From contig CALHWY010000006.1 in NCBI GenBank assembly GCA_938040055.1, forward strand, positions 57,082 to 121,081: DNA of 64,000 bases, in the 5' to 3' direction. The translations under genes were made by a program, and so were the position numbers. Of this stretch, positions 17,670-27,286 are shown one piece after another. This stretch comes from an uncultured Endomicrobiia bacterium (GTDB lineage: Bacteria; Elusimicrobiota; Endomicrobiia; Endomicrobiales; Endomicrobiaceae). How positions within the stretch are numbered: the stretch's first letter is position 1; each line of letters opens with the position of its first letter. Below the pieces are notes generated by a model. The model saw only the letters and a program-made list of their open reading frames with translations. It was not told the DNA's origin and made no database searches.

Positions 17670-18779
17670 TTATTTAAAAGAAAAGTTTCCTTTACTCGCT
17701 TTTATAAAAGCTTCCAGCCTCTTTTGAATTATCTTTTTTTCAATGACTGTTGCGCTTTCGGCTTTGCCGATATCTTTAAGAACCACAAATCTTATTGTGC
17801 CGTTAACCGATTTTTTGTCCCGCGTCATAAGAGAAACAAGCCTGCCGGCGTTCATGCCCGAAAGATCGAAAGAAAAACCGGCCGCGCGCAGGATTGCGGC
17901 TGCCGCAGCATAAACTTCTTTTGCGCAGAATTTCAATTTATATGAAAGCTCGGCCGCAAAAAGCATGCCCGCGGCAACAGCCTCTCCGTGAAGAAAAGTT
18001 TTATAGCCCGTATATGTTTCCAGGGCGTGAGCGAGAGTGTGCCCGAAATTAAGCTTTTCTCTTAACCCCTTGGTTTCTTTTTCGTCTTTTTCCACTATGT
18101 CTTTCTTGTACCCGCAGCTTTTATAGGCTATATATTCGAGATCCGCCAGAGAAACGTAGCCGGAAAGAAAAAGCCCGTAAAGATAATCATAAAATTTTTT
18201 ATCGAAAATTAAAGCGTATTTTACGGCCTCGGCCATTCCGTTGCGCATATGTCTTGCGGGAAGAGTTGACAGATATGACGTATTGATCCATACAAGAGAA
18301 GGCTGATAAAAAACTCCCGCCGTATTTTTACCGCCGGAAGTATTAACCGCGGTTTTTCCTCCCACCGAAGAGTCGGCCATAGACAGAAGAGTCGTGGGAA
18401 CCTGCACGCACTTTATGCCTCTCATATAGGTCGCCGCAAAAAAACCCGCGACATCCCCTACAACGCCGCCGCCAAGCGCTATAACGCAGCTTTTTCTGTC
18501 AAATCCGTAAGACAAAGCTTTATCGTACAGAAAACCCAGCGATTTCATGCTTTTTCCTTCTTCGCCGGCTTTTATGACGGCGCTTTTGCATAAATATCCG
18601 CAATGTTTCAGCATTTGCAAAAAAGACGGAAGATGCAGCCGCTCAACATTTGCATCCGTAACCACAAAAACTGATTTAGTCTCAACCGCCCGCTTAAAAG
18701 AAAGCGTGAAATCACTTTCTTTCGCGCTAAAAATCAAATTATACGGATCCGTTTTTAAACGTACTTGTAATTTTTTCAT
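17670..18779 (-). CDS. aroB: 3-dehydroquinate synthase
   Basis: NAD- and Zn/Co-dependent cyclisation of DAHP to 3-dehydroquinate. 369 residues. Visible: FVVTDANVERL, KAGEEGKSMKSL, ALGGGVVGDVAGFFAATYMRGI, VPTTLLSMADSSVGGKTAVN, GMAEAVKYAL, and metal ligands in LNFGHTLAHALE and LHGEAVAAGM. Its ATG overlaps the stop of the 1487-residue surface protein (ATGA), and aroQ follows by 9 nt, giving an odd run of an envelope protein and two shikimate genes. Confidence 0.96.
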   Translation of the reverse strand: MKKLQVRLKTDPYNLIFSAKESDFTLSFKRAVETKSVFVVTDANVERLHLPSFLQMLKHCGYLCKSAVIKAGEEGKSMKSLGFLYDKALSYGFDRKSCVIALGGGVVGDVAGFFAATYMRGIKCVQVPTTLLSMADSSVGGKTAVNTSGGKNTAGVFYQPSLVWINTSYLSTLPARHMRNGMAEAVKYALIFDKKFYDYLYGLFLSGYVSLADLEYIAYKSCGYKKDIVEKDEKETKGLREKLNFGHTLAHALETYTGYKTFLHGEAVAAGMLFAAELSYKLKFCAKEVYAAAAAILRAAGFSFDLSGMNAGRLVSLMTRDKKSVNGTIRFVVLKDIGKAESATVIEKKIIQKRLEAFIKASKGNFSFK

Positions 18780-21700
18780 TCAACTATCGTAAACTTTAAG
18801 TTCTCGTCTTTAAATCCCGCGCCGTTAAGAACCGCATAATAACTTCCCGCATCGGCGTCTTCGCCCGTGCTCCAAGTCCCGTCCCAGTTAACGGCGGACG
18901 CGGCTGCGCCTGCTATATCGGTCTCAAATTCCCTGACCGCCGTATCTTTGTCATTTTTTATCAGCACGGAAACCTTCCCCCCGGAAGGAGAAACCATAAC
19001 CACGGAAACGTCGCCGTCCGATATGTTAATTACGGAATTTATCCCTCCGTAAACAAAAGCTTCGGCTTTTCTGGGCTTTTTGGGATAAGCGTAAATATCA
19101 TTGGCGACAGTATCGCTTTCCAGGGAAACTTCAATATTCTCGGGATAGAAATTATAATTTTGCGAATCCGGAACAATCATGCTTGTAGTTCTGTTAAACA
19201 GTCCGGTAACTTTATAAGCGCCTTTCGAATCGGTCATAAAATCGCCGGCCGAGTTTAAGTCTTTTACGGAAATCCCTTTTATGCCTTTGCCGTCTTTATT
19301 ACAAATGTGCCCGCTCAGAGAGTGCGTGTTCGAACGCGCCGTAAAGTTCATATTTGAAGAGGCGGCTTTTATGGAATTTATGGAATATTTTTCCGGGCTG
19401 AAAGAATATCCGCGCGCAAATGCCCGCACTTCAATGTTTTTACCGGCCTCGAAATTAACAAAATATTCTCCGTAAGCATTGGTTTTAGCTAGATTTTTTC
19501 CGTTTGCGTCCACCAAGGAGATCCCTTTTAACGGACTGCCGGCCGCCGTAACCCTGCCGCTTACCCTGTAATACGTTTTGTCTTTCTTTGCGGAGCCGCC
19601 AGAAGTTTCGGTCTCGGAAGAAGATTCTTTGGGGTAGACCGTTTTTCCTGATTCAAAATCAATTACTTTATCCGAATCCAGAACTTCAATTATCCCGCTG
19701 GGAACTTCAAATCTGTGCAGTTTGCTGATTACGGTAAATTCATATCTTTCATCCGGCTCAAGGTTTTCAAAAACAAACTCCCCCCGGTCATTGGTCATTG
19801 TCTGCGTTCTAACCTTCCCTTCCGCCACAACCGGAATTCTTCTAAGAGGTTTGCCGTCGGCAGTAACTGTTCCCCTGACGGACATTCCGTCCGTGAAAGC
19901 TTTGAAGTTTTCGCTCATTTTGCCGCTTGAAAGTTTTTTGTATTCCCTTTTCGGAGGATCGAATTTATATCCGGGGCTTGATATTTCAAGCACGTAATCG
20001 TTTCCGAGATAAAGATCTTTTATCAGAAAATAACCGTTTGAGTCCGATTTGTAAACGGCGGAATCTCCCGTTATTTTTATCATCGCTCCGGCGAAAGGCT
20101 TTCCGTCAAAAGTTACCCTGCCGTTAATAATTGCAAAGGCGCCGACAGCCTCGTTTAACACGCTTTTCTTTATGCCTTTATACTCTTTTTGGGAAGGAGA
20201 AAACAAAACTCCGGGCGCCGACAGGGAAAGAAGATAGTCGCCGTTATATTTGAGACCTTTAATAAGATACTGCCCGTTTGCATCGGTTTTATGTTTTTTG
20301 CCGTTAACGTCAACAATAACCCCTTCCACGGGATTATTCCCGGACATCACTTTTCCTCCGAGGGAAATGTCAGTGGAAAATTCAATGTCGGTATCCTTGT
20401 CAAGAACATCTATTACTATAGGCTCGAAATCATGTTCTTTGCTGAGCACGGTTAAAGTATAAGGCCCGCCGTAATCTAGATTGGCGATAATAAACATGCC
20501 TTCGTCGTCCGTATAATATTTAAGAGCTCTTTTTGATATGCCGACAACGGCGTTTTTTATGGGTTTGCCGCCTATATTGACATTCCCTCTGACCGTATAC
20601 GTCTGTTTTACCGCGGAAAAGTTCTGCCCCACGAAACTTTCCCTGACCTGCGAATATTTTCTGGACGACGGAGTAAAAGAAAAACCGCCGGCTTTAGGGG
20701 TAATTTCAAAAGAGCTTCCCTGCACAATCCCCAAAACCGTAAAATTACCGCTGAAATCCGTGGTTACTACAGTATTTGTGCCGCCGCTTACTTCAATATT
20801 TATATTTCCCGCTCCCATTCCTCCGCCCTGAACGTTTACCTTTCCCGTTATGGAAAAAGAAGCCTGGAAATTAGCGTCATCGCGGTTTTTGACCGCTTTC
20901 GGAATTTCTATCGCGGACGGATAAAGATTTATTCCGTTTTTATAGGCCGAAATTATAACAGGAGAACCGTATTCGATTTTTTCGATTTTATATTTGCCGA
21001 ACCGGCTTGTCGCGGTTTTCCTTATCCCGTTTAAACTTATCTGAACATCCTCAATGCCTTGGCCTTCCGCAAAAACTTCTCCTTCCACAAATATATAAGG
21101 CGCAAAATCCTGTATTGTATTGGATTTCAATTCTTCAAAAACCACTTTGGGAGGCTCAAAATAAAAATCCTGGGATTCCGGAGCTAAAGTATAGCGTTTT
21201 CCCGCCGGCACGGACAGTTCGTATCTTCCTTTGTCATCGGTTTTGGCGGAAAATCCATGAGACATATTGACCGTTATATCTTTAAGCGGCGCGCCTGCGG
21301 ATTCGATCTTTCCCCTGACTTTTACGGTTTTTTCTTTAACGGCTCTTTCTTTCGGCATACCGGCGATATCTTCATCTTCTTTTGCCCGAGCCTTTTTCTT
21401 CGCGGATTTATATGTTTTGTCTTGATATTTTTTTGCAGTTCTGCTTTTTTCCTGTCTCACAGCTTCCCGCCGGCGCAGACTATCTTCTTTGTCTTGCCCG
21501 GACAAACGTTTCTTTTCAAGCTTTTCCTGTCTTTCCGCTTCTCTTTGTCTTTCCCTTTCTTCTCTTTCCTGCCGGGCAAGACGTTTTTGTTCCTGTCTTT
21601 CCCGTTCGGCCTCAAGCCTTCTTTCGGCTTCTTCCCTTTTGGCTTCTTCAAGTCTTTCCTGTTCGGCCATCCTTTCCCTTTCCAGCTCGGCCTGTCTTGC

Positions 21701-23239
21701 TTCTTCCTCTCTTTGCTTTCTTTCAAGTCTTTCGGCCTCTTTCCGTTTTTCCTTTTCTTCACTTTCTTTTTTCGCTAACGCTCTTGCGGAAACGGCCCGG
21801 GATTTTCTTGAAATTTTCTTTTCTTTGGAAATTTTCTTAAACGTTTCGCCTTCAGTTTCCCCGTCGGAAAATTTCATCTTTTCCGTTTTTTTGGGCTTGT
21901 CTTTTTTAGATATGTTTTTTATTTCAAAGTTTATTTCTCTGTCTCTATCAAGGCTTTCAATCACGAAAGGCTGTGAAGATTCATATCCTTCTTTCCCGGC
22001 GACAATGGTATATGTAAGCGCCATAGGTATATTTTCCATATTGTATTTGCCTTTTGAATCGGTCACCGCTTTAAAAGTGTCGAAAGTTGTGCCGAATTCA
22101 ATTTCCGCATTTTTAACGGGCTGTCCGTCAAAATCTTTTACGGCGCCGCTTATGGAAAATTTCTGGACGACGGCATTAAAATTTACGGTTCTGTCATTAT
22201 CAAGCTTATTAACGGTAACTTTCTGGGGGGTTATGACCGTTCCGTCTTTCAAAGCCGTCACGAAATACGTTTTGCCGTAATGAAGACTATCTATTTCATA
22301 AAATCCGTCTCTGTCCGTATACACATTAAACGAATCGTTTCCGCTTACTATTTTAACATTCACGCCTTCCACGGCATTGCGCCCTTCAAGCACTTTTCCG
22401 CTTATTTTATAAGTGCTTACCGAAGCTTCGGAGTTTATAACAAAATCCTGCCGCCCGTCGATTATTTCATATTCCGGCGGATCAAACATATAACCGTCTC
22501 TGATAAATTTTACCGTATAGTTTTTGCCGGATTTCAGATCTTTAAAAGAATAATAGCCGTTGACATCCGTTGTCGTCATAAGCTTTCTGTCGTCATTTAT
22601 AATTACCCTCACGCCCACAAGCCCCGACGCATAATAACTGACTTTCCCGTTTAAATCAAAAAACGGCTTATCCTGTCCGGCATTGCCGTTTTCCGGCTCT
22701 TTTCCGGCCGCAAAAAACGGTTTCGTTTCGGAAACATATTCGGGCTGGACTTGCGAAACGCCGCTCGGAGGACTTGAAAGCACATAAGCGTCCTGCCGGA
22801 CTGTTTTTTTGCCGGAAGGAGAAATTATTACCGGAACCGGCGGCGCGGAACCGGCTTTGCCTGCCCCGTTTTGCGCGTCAGCGTCCGCGGAAAGCTCCGC
22901 AGAAGCCGTAAAGTTTATTGTTCTGTTCGAATTGAGAGAAGAAATGGTAAGAGACTCGGGAAAAAATTCAAAACCTTCTTTTGAAGGCGTCACTTCAAGA
23001 TACGCTCCGGCTTCTATCTCTTCTATCTGGTAATATCCGAAAACATCGCTTTTTTCCGAAATTTCTTTGTCTCCGGTAATAAGAATTTCGACTCCTTCTA
23101 TTGGAGTTTCATTGCTTTTATCGGTTATTATTCCCGATATAATGTATTTCTGCAAGTCGTCTGCAAAAAGCTCCGCCGTAAAACAGCAGAAAAAACAAAG
23201 AAAAACCGTAATTATGCCTGCGGATATTTTTTTATTCAT
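18776..23239 (-). CDS. Giant secreted protein: 13 carboxypeptidase-regulatory-like Ig modules, charged coiled coil, FlgD-like Ig end
   Basis: 1487 residues, function unknown. Residues 1-26 are a signal peptide (basic start, ITVFLCFFCCFTAELFA). I count 13 beta-sandwich units of the CarboxypepD_reg type, each with a G.V...G.P..G..V... and a later T(D).G.Y.(I).(L) pattern: four at about 33-440 and nine at about 645-1390. Between them lies a highly charged stretch (about 440-640); residues 490-625 are almost pure Glu/Arg/Lys/Gln/Ala heptad-like sequence, likely a long helix or coiled coil. The last 95 residues (SVVMVSPSGGKVSVLIKN, NWDGTWSTGEDADAGSYYAVL) resemble the FlgD-type Ig domain found at the end of many secreted proteins. 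It ends in an ATGA overlap with aroB. Likely periplasmic or cell-surface structural protein. Confidence 0.85.
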   Translation of the reverse strand: MNKKISAGIITVFLCFFCCFTAELFADDLQKYIISGIITDKSNETPIEGVEILITGDKEISEKSDVFGYYQIEEIEAGAYLEVTPSKEGFEFFPESLTISSLNSNRTINFTASAELSADADAQNGAGKAGSAPPVPVIISPSGKKTVRQDAYVLSSPPSGVSQVQPEYVSETKPFFAAGKEPENGNAGQDKPFFDLNGKVSYYASGLVGVRVIINDDRKLMTTTDVNGYYSFKDLKSGKNYTVKFIRDGYMFDPPEYEIIDGRQDFVINSEASVSTYKISGKVLEGRNAVEGVNVKIVSGNDSFNVYTDRDGFYEIDSLHYGKTYFVTALKDGTVITPQKVTVNKLDNDRTVNFNAVVQKFSISGAVKDFDGQPVKNAEIEFGTTFDTFKAVTDSKGKYNMENIPMALTYTIVAGKEGYESSQPFVIESLDRDREINFEIKNISKKDKPKKTEKMKFSDGETEGETFKKISKEKKISRKSRAVSARALAKKESEEKEKRKEAERLERKQREEEARQAELERERMAEQERLEEAKREEAERRLEAERERQEQKRLARQEREERERQREAERQEKLEKKRLSGQDKEDSLRRREAVRQEKSRTAKKYQDKTYKSAKKKARAKEDEDIAGMPKERAVKEKTVKVRGKIESAGAPLKDITVNMSHGFSAKTDDKGRYELSVPAGKRYTLAPESQDFYFEPPKVVFEELKSNTIQDFAPYIFVEGEVFAEGQGIEDVQISLNGIRKTATSRFGKYKIEKIEYGSPVIISAYKNGINLYPSAIEIPKAVKNRDDANFQASFSITGKVNVQGGGMGAGNINIEVSGGTNTVVTTDFSGNFTVLGIVQGSSFEITPKAGGFSFTPSSRKYSQVRESFVGQNFSAVKQTYTVRGNVNIGGKPIKNAVVGISKRALKYYTDDEGMFIIANLDYGGPYTLTVLSKEHDFEPIVIDVLDKDTDIEFSTDISLGGKVMSGNNPVEGVIVDVNGKKHKTDANGQYLIKGLKYNGDYLLSLSAPGVLFSPSQKEYKGIKKSVLNEAVGAFAIINGRVTFDGKPFAGAMIKITGDSAVYKSDSNGYFLIKDLYLGNDYVLEISSPGYKFDPPKREYKKLSSGKMSENFKAFTDGMSVRGTVTADGKPLRRIPVVAEGKVRTQTMTNDRGEFVFENLEPDERYEFTVISKLHRFEVPSGIIEVLDSDKVIDFESGKTVYPKESSSETETSGGSAKKDKTYYRVSGRVTAAGSPLKGISLVDANGKNLAKTNAYGEYFVNFEAGKNIEVRAFARGYSFSPEKYSINSIKAASSNMNFTARSNTHSLSGHICNKDGKGIKGISVKDLNSAGDFMTDSKGAYKVTGLFNRTTSMIVPDSQNYNFYPENIEVSLESDTVANDIYAYPKKPRKAEAFVYGGINSVINISDGDVSVVMVSPSGGKVSVLIKNDKDTAVREFETDIAGAAASAVNWDGTWSTGEDADAGSYYAVLNGAGFKDENLKFTIVE

Positions 23240-23332
23240 TAACAGTCCCCGTTTTCAATATATTTTACACTTATTTTACATTTTTTATATCCGTAAATGC
23301 AACTGAAAAAGCATTTATTTTTCTTATATTTC

Positions 23333-25489
23333 TTATAATCCGCGCTTGCGGATGTCGGCCCAGCGGCAAAAGATCAGAAATTTCATAAAAAGGATAAAAA
23401 GCAAAGATTTTTCTATGCCCCAGGCGGCTATCAGAAAACAGCCTCCCGCAAGAGAAGCGAATAAAATGCCCGCGGCGGCGGCCTGGTATATTTTCAGTTT
23501 CCCTGATCTTTTTTCCTCAAAAAGCTCCGAAATTTCCGTTATCCGCGCAAAGCCGGTCCCTGCGGCAAAACCGGCAAGCGTTAAAAAAACGCAGATTATA
23601 TATATGTTTATACTGTAAAATCTGAAAACCGACAACAACAGAATTATCAGCATAAGAAAAAGAAGTTCGATCCGGAACATTTTTTTATTTAAAGGCATAA
23701 TGTCTTTTTTTTGCCGGGAGTAAAGTTTGCCCGACGATATTCCAAGCGCGAATAATGCCGTCAGCAGCCCCGATGTCCTGAAAATATCCCCTTGCAGCAT
23801 CTGCACGGCAAACAAAGCGGTTATAAAAACCCATACCGAAGCCGAGCCGGAAACGAAAGCCGTCGCCGCATAAAGAGATTTTGAAAAGAAAAAAGCCGCC
23901 ACCACGGCAAATAATATTATATAGGAGTAATGTCTGGCGCCGTCAAGAATAAGAGAAAGATACGGGGAAAACGCGGACTGCGAATGCAGAACGGACAAAA
24001 GCATGGCTTTCGGATCCGTATCCGTATTGATCAAAGCTTCATCATCACCGACTTTATCCAGCTCGTTTTCAAGCCATCTGACCCTTTCGGTGTCCATACG
24101 GTCGTCAAGATAATATTTTGAAAGTACCAATGTGGTTTCCTGCATTTTGTAAAGTCTTTTTTTTATATGAAACCGGTAGGGCATTTTCCTGTCCGAAGCT
24201 ATAAGTATATTCTGGCTTCCGGGTATTATGCTGACATTGAGAAATACGCTTTTCATAGCTTCCATAACGGATTTGTTGAGTTCGGCCATTATATACGTGG
24301 AAAAAGCCATTGTTCCCGGAAGTTTTACGGCTATAAAACCTCTTTTTTTCATATTTGCTTTCGCTTCCCGGAAAAATTCTTTCGTATAAAAGCCGTTAAG
24401 CTTCAGGTTTACGGGCGCAGGCTGCCCGACTAAAATAAGATTGTATTTTATATCCGATTTTTTAAGAAAAGCGCGGGCCGGCCCGTTGTGTATGCGCACC
24501 CTTTCGTCGTTAAAAGCATATCCCATATGCGATATATTCTTTTTTACCATTTCGACTATCGGCTTATCGGGCTCCAGATAATCCACCCTTTTGACCTTAT
24601 GCTCCAAAATCATGGGCAGATATTTCGCGGCCCCGCCTATGACAAGAATATTTTCAGGATATTCTAGATGGAGCATAGGGATATGTCCGAAATCCTCGGA
24701 ATTAAGTATATCGCCGTCAGGATATGAAAAAAGAAGAATATTGTTGACAAAAAGAGAGTATTCGTTGTTTTTGCGCGACATAACTGTTTGTCCGTAAGGC
24801 GTATATGCATAATCCGTTATTGTTGCGTTTCCGAAACTTTTTTCCAGAATTTTTATGTCTATTTTTTCGGCATCGAAAAAAAACGCGCAGCAAACCGGCG
24901 CAAGGCCCGCGGCAAAAAATATTTTTGCGCTTTTTTTAGTTTCGCAAACAAGAACCGAAGCGGTAAACAGCAGAGCCGAAGCGATTAAAACTATGTCCGC
25001 CGCCGCAAAAGCGTACATAAAACAAAAGAAAAGAAGACCTCCGGCCGCAATGCCCGACAAGATAAAAATAAAAGCTTTGTTTGCGGGGAAATTTTTCTTA
25101 TTTATTTTTACCGCGCTCAAAAAACCCGCGCCGAAGACGAAAAAGAAAGGAAAAACGGAGGCGAAAATGTAAATAAAAGCGCTTTTGAGAGAAATTCCCG
25201 CTCCGGGAGATATATTGAGGATATTTCTTATATTCATTATGAATACGAAAGACAGCACAAACAGCAGGGCAGCAACCGCCGGAAAAAAACGTACGGTTTT
25301 TAGTGAGGAGTTTATTCTTTTGAATTTCGCGCAGATAAACGCGCCTGAAGAAAAAGCAAAAGCCGAAGCGGCGGTCAGAATGCCCGCGGCAAGATCATTG
25401 CCCTGGAAAACGGCGAGCAAATCCCTGAAAAAAAACGCCTGCGCAAAAGCGGCGCAAATGCCTGTGATTATAAGAAATGCAGGAAACAT
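23333..25489 (-). CDS. Polytopic membrane protein with a spermidine-synthase-like domain
   Basis: 718 residues. N-terminal six or so membrane spans (residues 1-205), a soluble Rossmann-type domain (about 215-460) and a second set of spans (about 520-710). The soluble part has the polyamine-synthase pattern: YTPYGQTVMSRKNNEYSLFVNN, HIPMLHLEYPENILVIGGAAKYLPMILEH, VDYLEPDKPIVEMVKKN and RIHNGPARAFLKK. The usual catalytic GGGDG reads GGAAK, and the Asp of the (Y)D motif is replaced (LILVGQPAP), so aminopropyl transfer is doubtful. Similar MFS-spermidine synthase fusions are common and uncharacterised. It lies upstream of the giant repeat protein on the same strand with a 93-nt gap. No clear ribosome site precedes ATG 25489. 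Confidence 0.75.
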   Translation of the reverse strand: MFPAFLIITGICAAFAQAFFFRDLLAVFQGNDLAAGILTAASAFAFSSGAFICAKFKRINSSLKTVRFFPAVAALLFVLSFVFIMNIRNILNISPGAGISLKSAFIYIFASVFPFFFVFGAGFLSAVKINKKNFPANKAFIFILSGIAAGGLLFFCFMYAFAAADIVLIASALLFTASVLVCETKKSAKIFFAAGLAPVCCAFFFDAEKIDIKILEKSFGNATITDYAYTPYGQTVMSRKNNEYSLFVNNILLFSYPDGDILNSEDFGHIPMLHLEYPENILVIGGAAKYLPMILEHKVKRVDYLEPDKPIVEMVKKNISHMGYAFNDERVRIHNGPARAFLKKSDIKYNLILVGQPAPVNLKLNGFYTKEFFREAKANMKKRGFIAVKLPGTMAFSTYIMAELNKSVMEAMKSVFLNVSIIPGSQNILIASDRKMPYRFHIKKRLYKMQETTLVLSKYYLDDRMDTERVRWLENELDKVGDDEALINTDTDPKAMLLSVLHSQSAFSPYLSLILDGARHYSYIILFAVVAAFFFSKSLYAATAFVSGSASVWVFITALFAVQMLQGDIFRTSGLLTALFALGISSGKLYSRQKKDIMPLNKKMFRIELLFLMLIILLLSVFRFYSINIYIICVFLTLAGFAAGTGFARITEISELFEEKRSGKLKIYQAAAAGILFASLAGGCFLIAAWGIEKSLLFILFMKFLIFCRWADIRKRGL

Positions 25490-25538
25490 ATAAAAGTTGA
25501 ATTTTTCGAATATTTATAAGCGCTTTTCGGCAAGTATA

Positions 25539-25610
25539 TGGCGGCGGGTGGAATTGAACCACCGGCCAAAGGCTTATGAGTCCTCTGCTCTACCCCTGAG
25601 CTACGCCGCC
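25539..25610 (-). tRNA. tRNA-Met (CAU), elongator type
   Basis: 72-nt cloverleaf: acceptor GGCGGCG pairs with CGCCGCC, discriminator A, D-arm TAGCTCAGGGGTAGAGCA, anticodon loop CTCATAA (CAU at 25576-25578), T-arm GGTTCAATTCC. CCA is not encoded. Paired first base excludes initiator tRNA. A tRNA-Ile2 with lysidine-modified CAU cannot be excluded by eye. Confidence 0.93.
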
Positions 25611-25691
25611 TTTAAAATAAGTTCTAAGATTCTATTATTTTTTACCGTGAAAGTCAATTTCCGGCAATTTCTACGCGGAAAACGCGGCCGA

Positions 25692-25720
25692 TTGACAAAA
25701 AAAACCAAAATATATATATT
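25692..25720 (+). promoter_or_regulatory. Sigma-70-type promoter of the OMP gene
   Basis: Consensus TTGACA at 25692-25697, 17-nt A-rich spacer, TATATT at 25715-25720; predicted start about 27 nt before the ATG. One of the best promoters in the window, suggesting strong expression. Confidence 0.75.
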
Positions 25721-25753
25721 GCCTTTATTCACAGTTTTGCAGGAGGACACAAA

Positions 25754-26395
25754 ATGAAAAAAATTTTATTGCTTGCGCTTTTTTGCATTGCGGCCGCATC
25801 CGGCGCGGTTTTTGCCGGAGAGATAAATAATAAGGTATATATCGGAGCCGGGCTTTCTATGAGTTTTGAAGATTTTTCTTATGACGATTTTATAAATCAC
25901 GCCACAACTTCAAAAGGAAATTCCAAAACGCTTTCCGGCCCCAGATATGATTTTTCGGCGGGTTACAGACTGGGAAGAAAGCTAAGAATGGAAGCCCAGT
26001 ATATGATAATAAGCAAAAATGATTTTGAAACGGACAAAACGAACAGCAATGTGGAATATAAAGCGCAGGCGCTTTTCGCAAACGCCGTTTTGGATTTTTG
26101 GAACATGCAGGAAAACCTGATAACTCCTTTTATAGGGCTTGGAGTCGGAGTCGGTTCTCCGAAACTGAATATAAGCTATAAAGGGGTCAAAGACGAAGTT
26201 GACGGCAACGGTTTTTCATGGCAGATGCAGGCGGGGGCCAACCTGAGACTGATGAAATGGTTTCTGGTAAATATAAAATACTCTTACCTGTCTATGCCGG
26301 ATCTTAAAGTGGACGCTTCTTCCCAAAGCGATATAAAAGCCAAATTTAAAAACGGCGTTCAGGCCGTGGGGCTGGGCGTAACCGTGCTGCTGTAA
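25754..26395 (+). CDS. Outer-membrane beta-barrel protein (OmpW/OmpX-like size)
   Basis: 213 residues, signal peptide MKKILLLALFCIAAASGAVFA. The mature part alternates hydrophobic and polar residues in strand-like segments (NKVYIGAGLSMSF, YDFSAGYRLGRKLRMEAQYMI, ITPFIGLGVGVGS, GFSWQMQAGANLRLMKWFLVNIKYSYL, VQAVGLGVTVLL), about eight strands, consistent with a small opacity-type porin. It lacks a final aromatic residue. AGGAGG lies 7 nt before the ATG. Monocistronic: own promoter and a shared terminator with the convergent OmpA-like gene. Confidence 0.85.
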   Translation: MKKILLLALFCIAAASGAVFAGEINNKVYIGAGLSMSFEDFSYDDFINHATTSKGNSKTLSGPRYDFSAGYRLGRKLRMEAQYMIISKNDFETDKTNSNVEYKAQALFANAVLDFWNMQENLITPFIGLGVGVGSPKLNISYKGVKDEVDGNGFSWQMQAGANLRLMKWFLVNIKYSYLSMPDLKVDASSQSDIKAKFKNGVQAVGLGVTVLL

Positions 26396-26513
26396 TAAGG
26401 CAAAAATTCATAAGCCGGATATTCTTGCGCCGATGACTGCGCAGGCGTATAAAATTGTTTGCGTAAGAACGGAAATTTTTACTCTTTCAAACAAAACAAG
26501 CCGGAAGCTTAAT

Positions 26514-26542
26514 AAAAAAAAGGGGCTGACACCCTTTTTTTT
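26514..26542. terminator. Bidirectional terminator between OMP and OmpA-like genes
   Basis: A8-GGG stem pairs with CCC-T8 around a 7-nt loop. The A-run and T-run let it serve both convergent genes. Confidence 0.8.
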
Positions 26543-26586
26543 ATTTTACGGCTTCTTTCACAATTCCGGACGGCGTTTTTTCATTT

Positions 26587-27054
26587 TTATTTTATTATGA
26601 TTTCAATTCTTCTGTTTTGAATTCTCCCGGCTTTTGTCTCGTTTGAAGCTATCGGTCTTATCGAACCGTAAGCCCTGGCCTGCATCTTTCTTGCGGGAAT
26701 ACCGTTTTCAGCAAGCTCTTTTTTTATTTTTTCCGCCCTGGTGCGCGCAAGTCTGTTATTTGCCGAATTTCCGCCTCTGTTATCGGTATATCCGTCAATG
26801 TAAATTTTTGCGTATTTTATCTTTTTGATTTCCGCCGCTATGTTTTTCAAATATTTTTTCAGCCCGTCGTTTACGGCGGAGCCGCCGTCGTCAAAATAAA
26901 AACCTTCTATTCTGATTTTATCTCCTCTTTTAACGCTCCCTGCGGCCGTAAGGGAATCCGTCAAAAATTCCGGCTCCTGCCGCGAAAAGCAAAAGCAAGG
27001 GCAAAAAGCCGTAATGCATAGTATTGCAGCGCTTATTTTAATTGATTTTTTCAT
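26587..27054 (-). CDS. OmpA-family peptidoglycan-binding protein
   Basis: 155 residues. Signal peptide at 1-24 (ISAAILCITAFCPCFCFS). The rest is one OmpA_C domain: IRIEGFYFDDGGSAVND, IYIDGYTDNRGGNSANNRLARTRAEKIKKEL, IPARKMQARAYGS and GRIQNRRIEIIIK, with the Asp and Arg that bind diaminopimelate (TDNRG, NRRIEI). No barrel and no convincing lipobox, so it may be a soluble periplasmic tether or a Pal-like lipoprotein variant. Convergent to the OMP gene. Confidence 0.9.
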   Translation of the reverse strand: MKKSIKISAAILCITAFCPCFCFSRQEPEFLTDSLTAAGSVKRGDKIRIEGFYFDDGGSAVNDGLKKYLKNIAAEIKKIKYAKIYIDGYTDNRGGNSANNRLARTRAEKIKKELAENGIPARKMQARAYGSIRPIASNETKAGRIQNRRIEIIIK

Positions 27055-27286
27055 GGTTTAAAATCCGCTTCAATGAATATTCTTATACCCAAAACGCGCG
27101 CGGAGAGTTTATTCGCCACGGCGGCCGCGGGTACATTTGTTTTTTCAGCATATAATTCTTATTCGCGCCGGAAAACGTTTTTTTTTGCGCAAAAGCCCGG
27201 AAACGGTTTTGCATTGTATGAAAATTCAAACAAGCATTCCGGCCGAAAACGCAAAACCGCGTCCGTGAAAGCCTGGACGCCGGAAC

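Noticed and set aside
21257..21778. Plus-strand frames rich in Phe/Ser/Leu over the coiled-coil part of the giant protein
   Set aside because: They are antisense images of Glu/Lys/Arg-rich codons (GAA/AAA/AGA), which always leave long open frames on the opposite strand.
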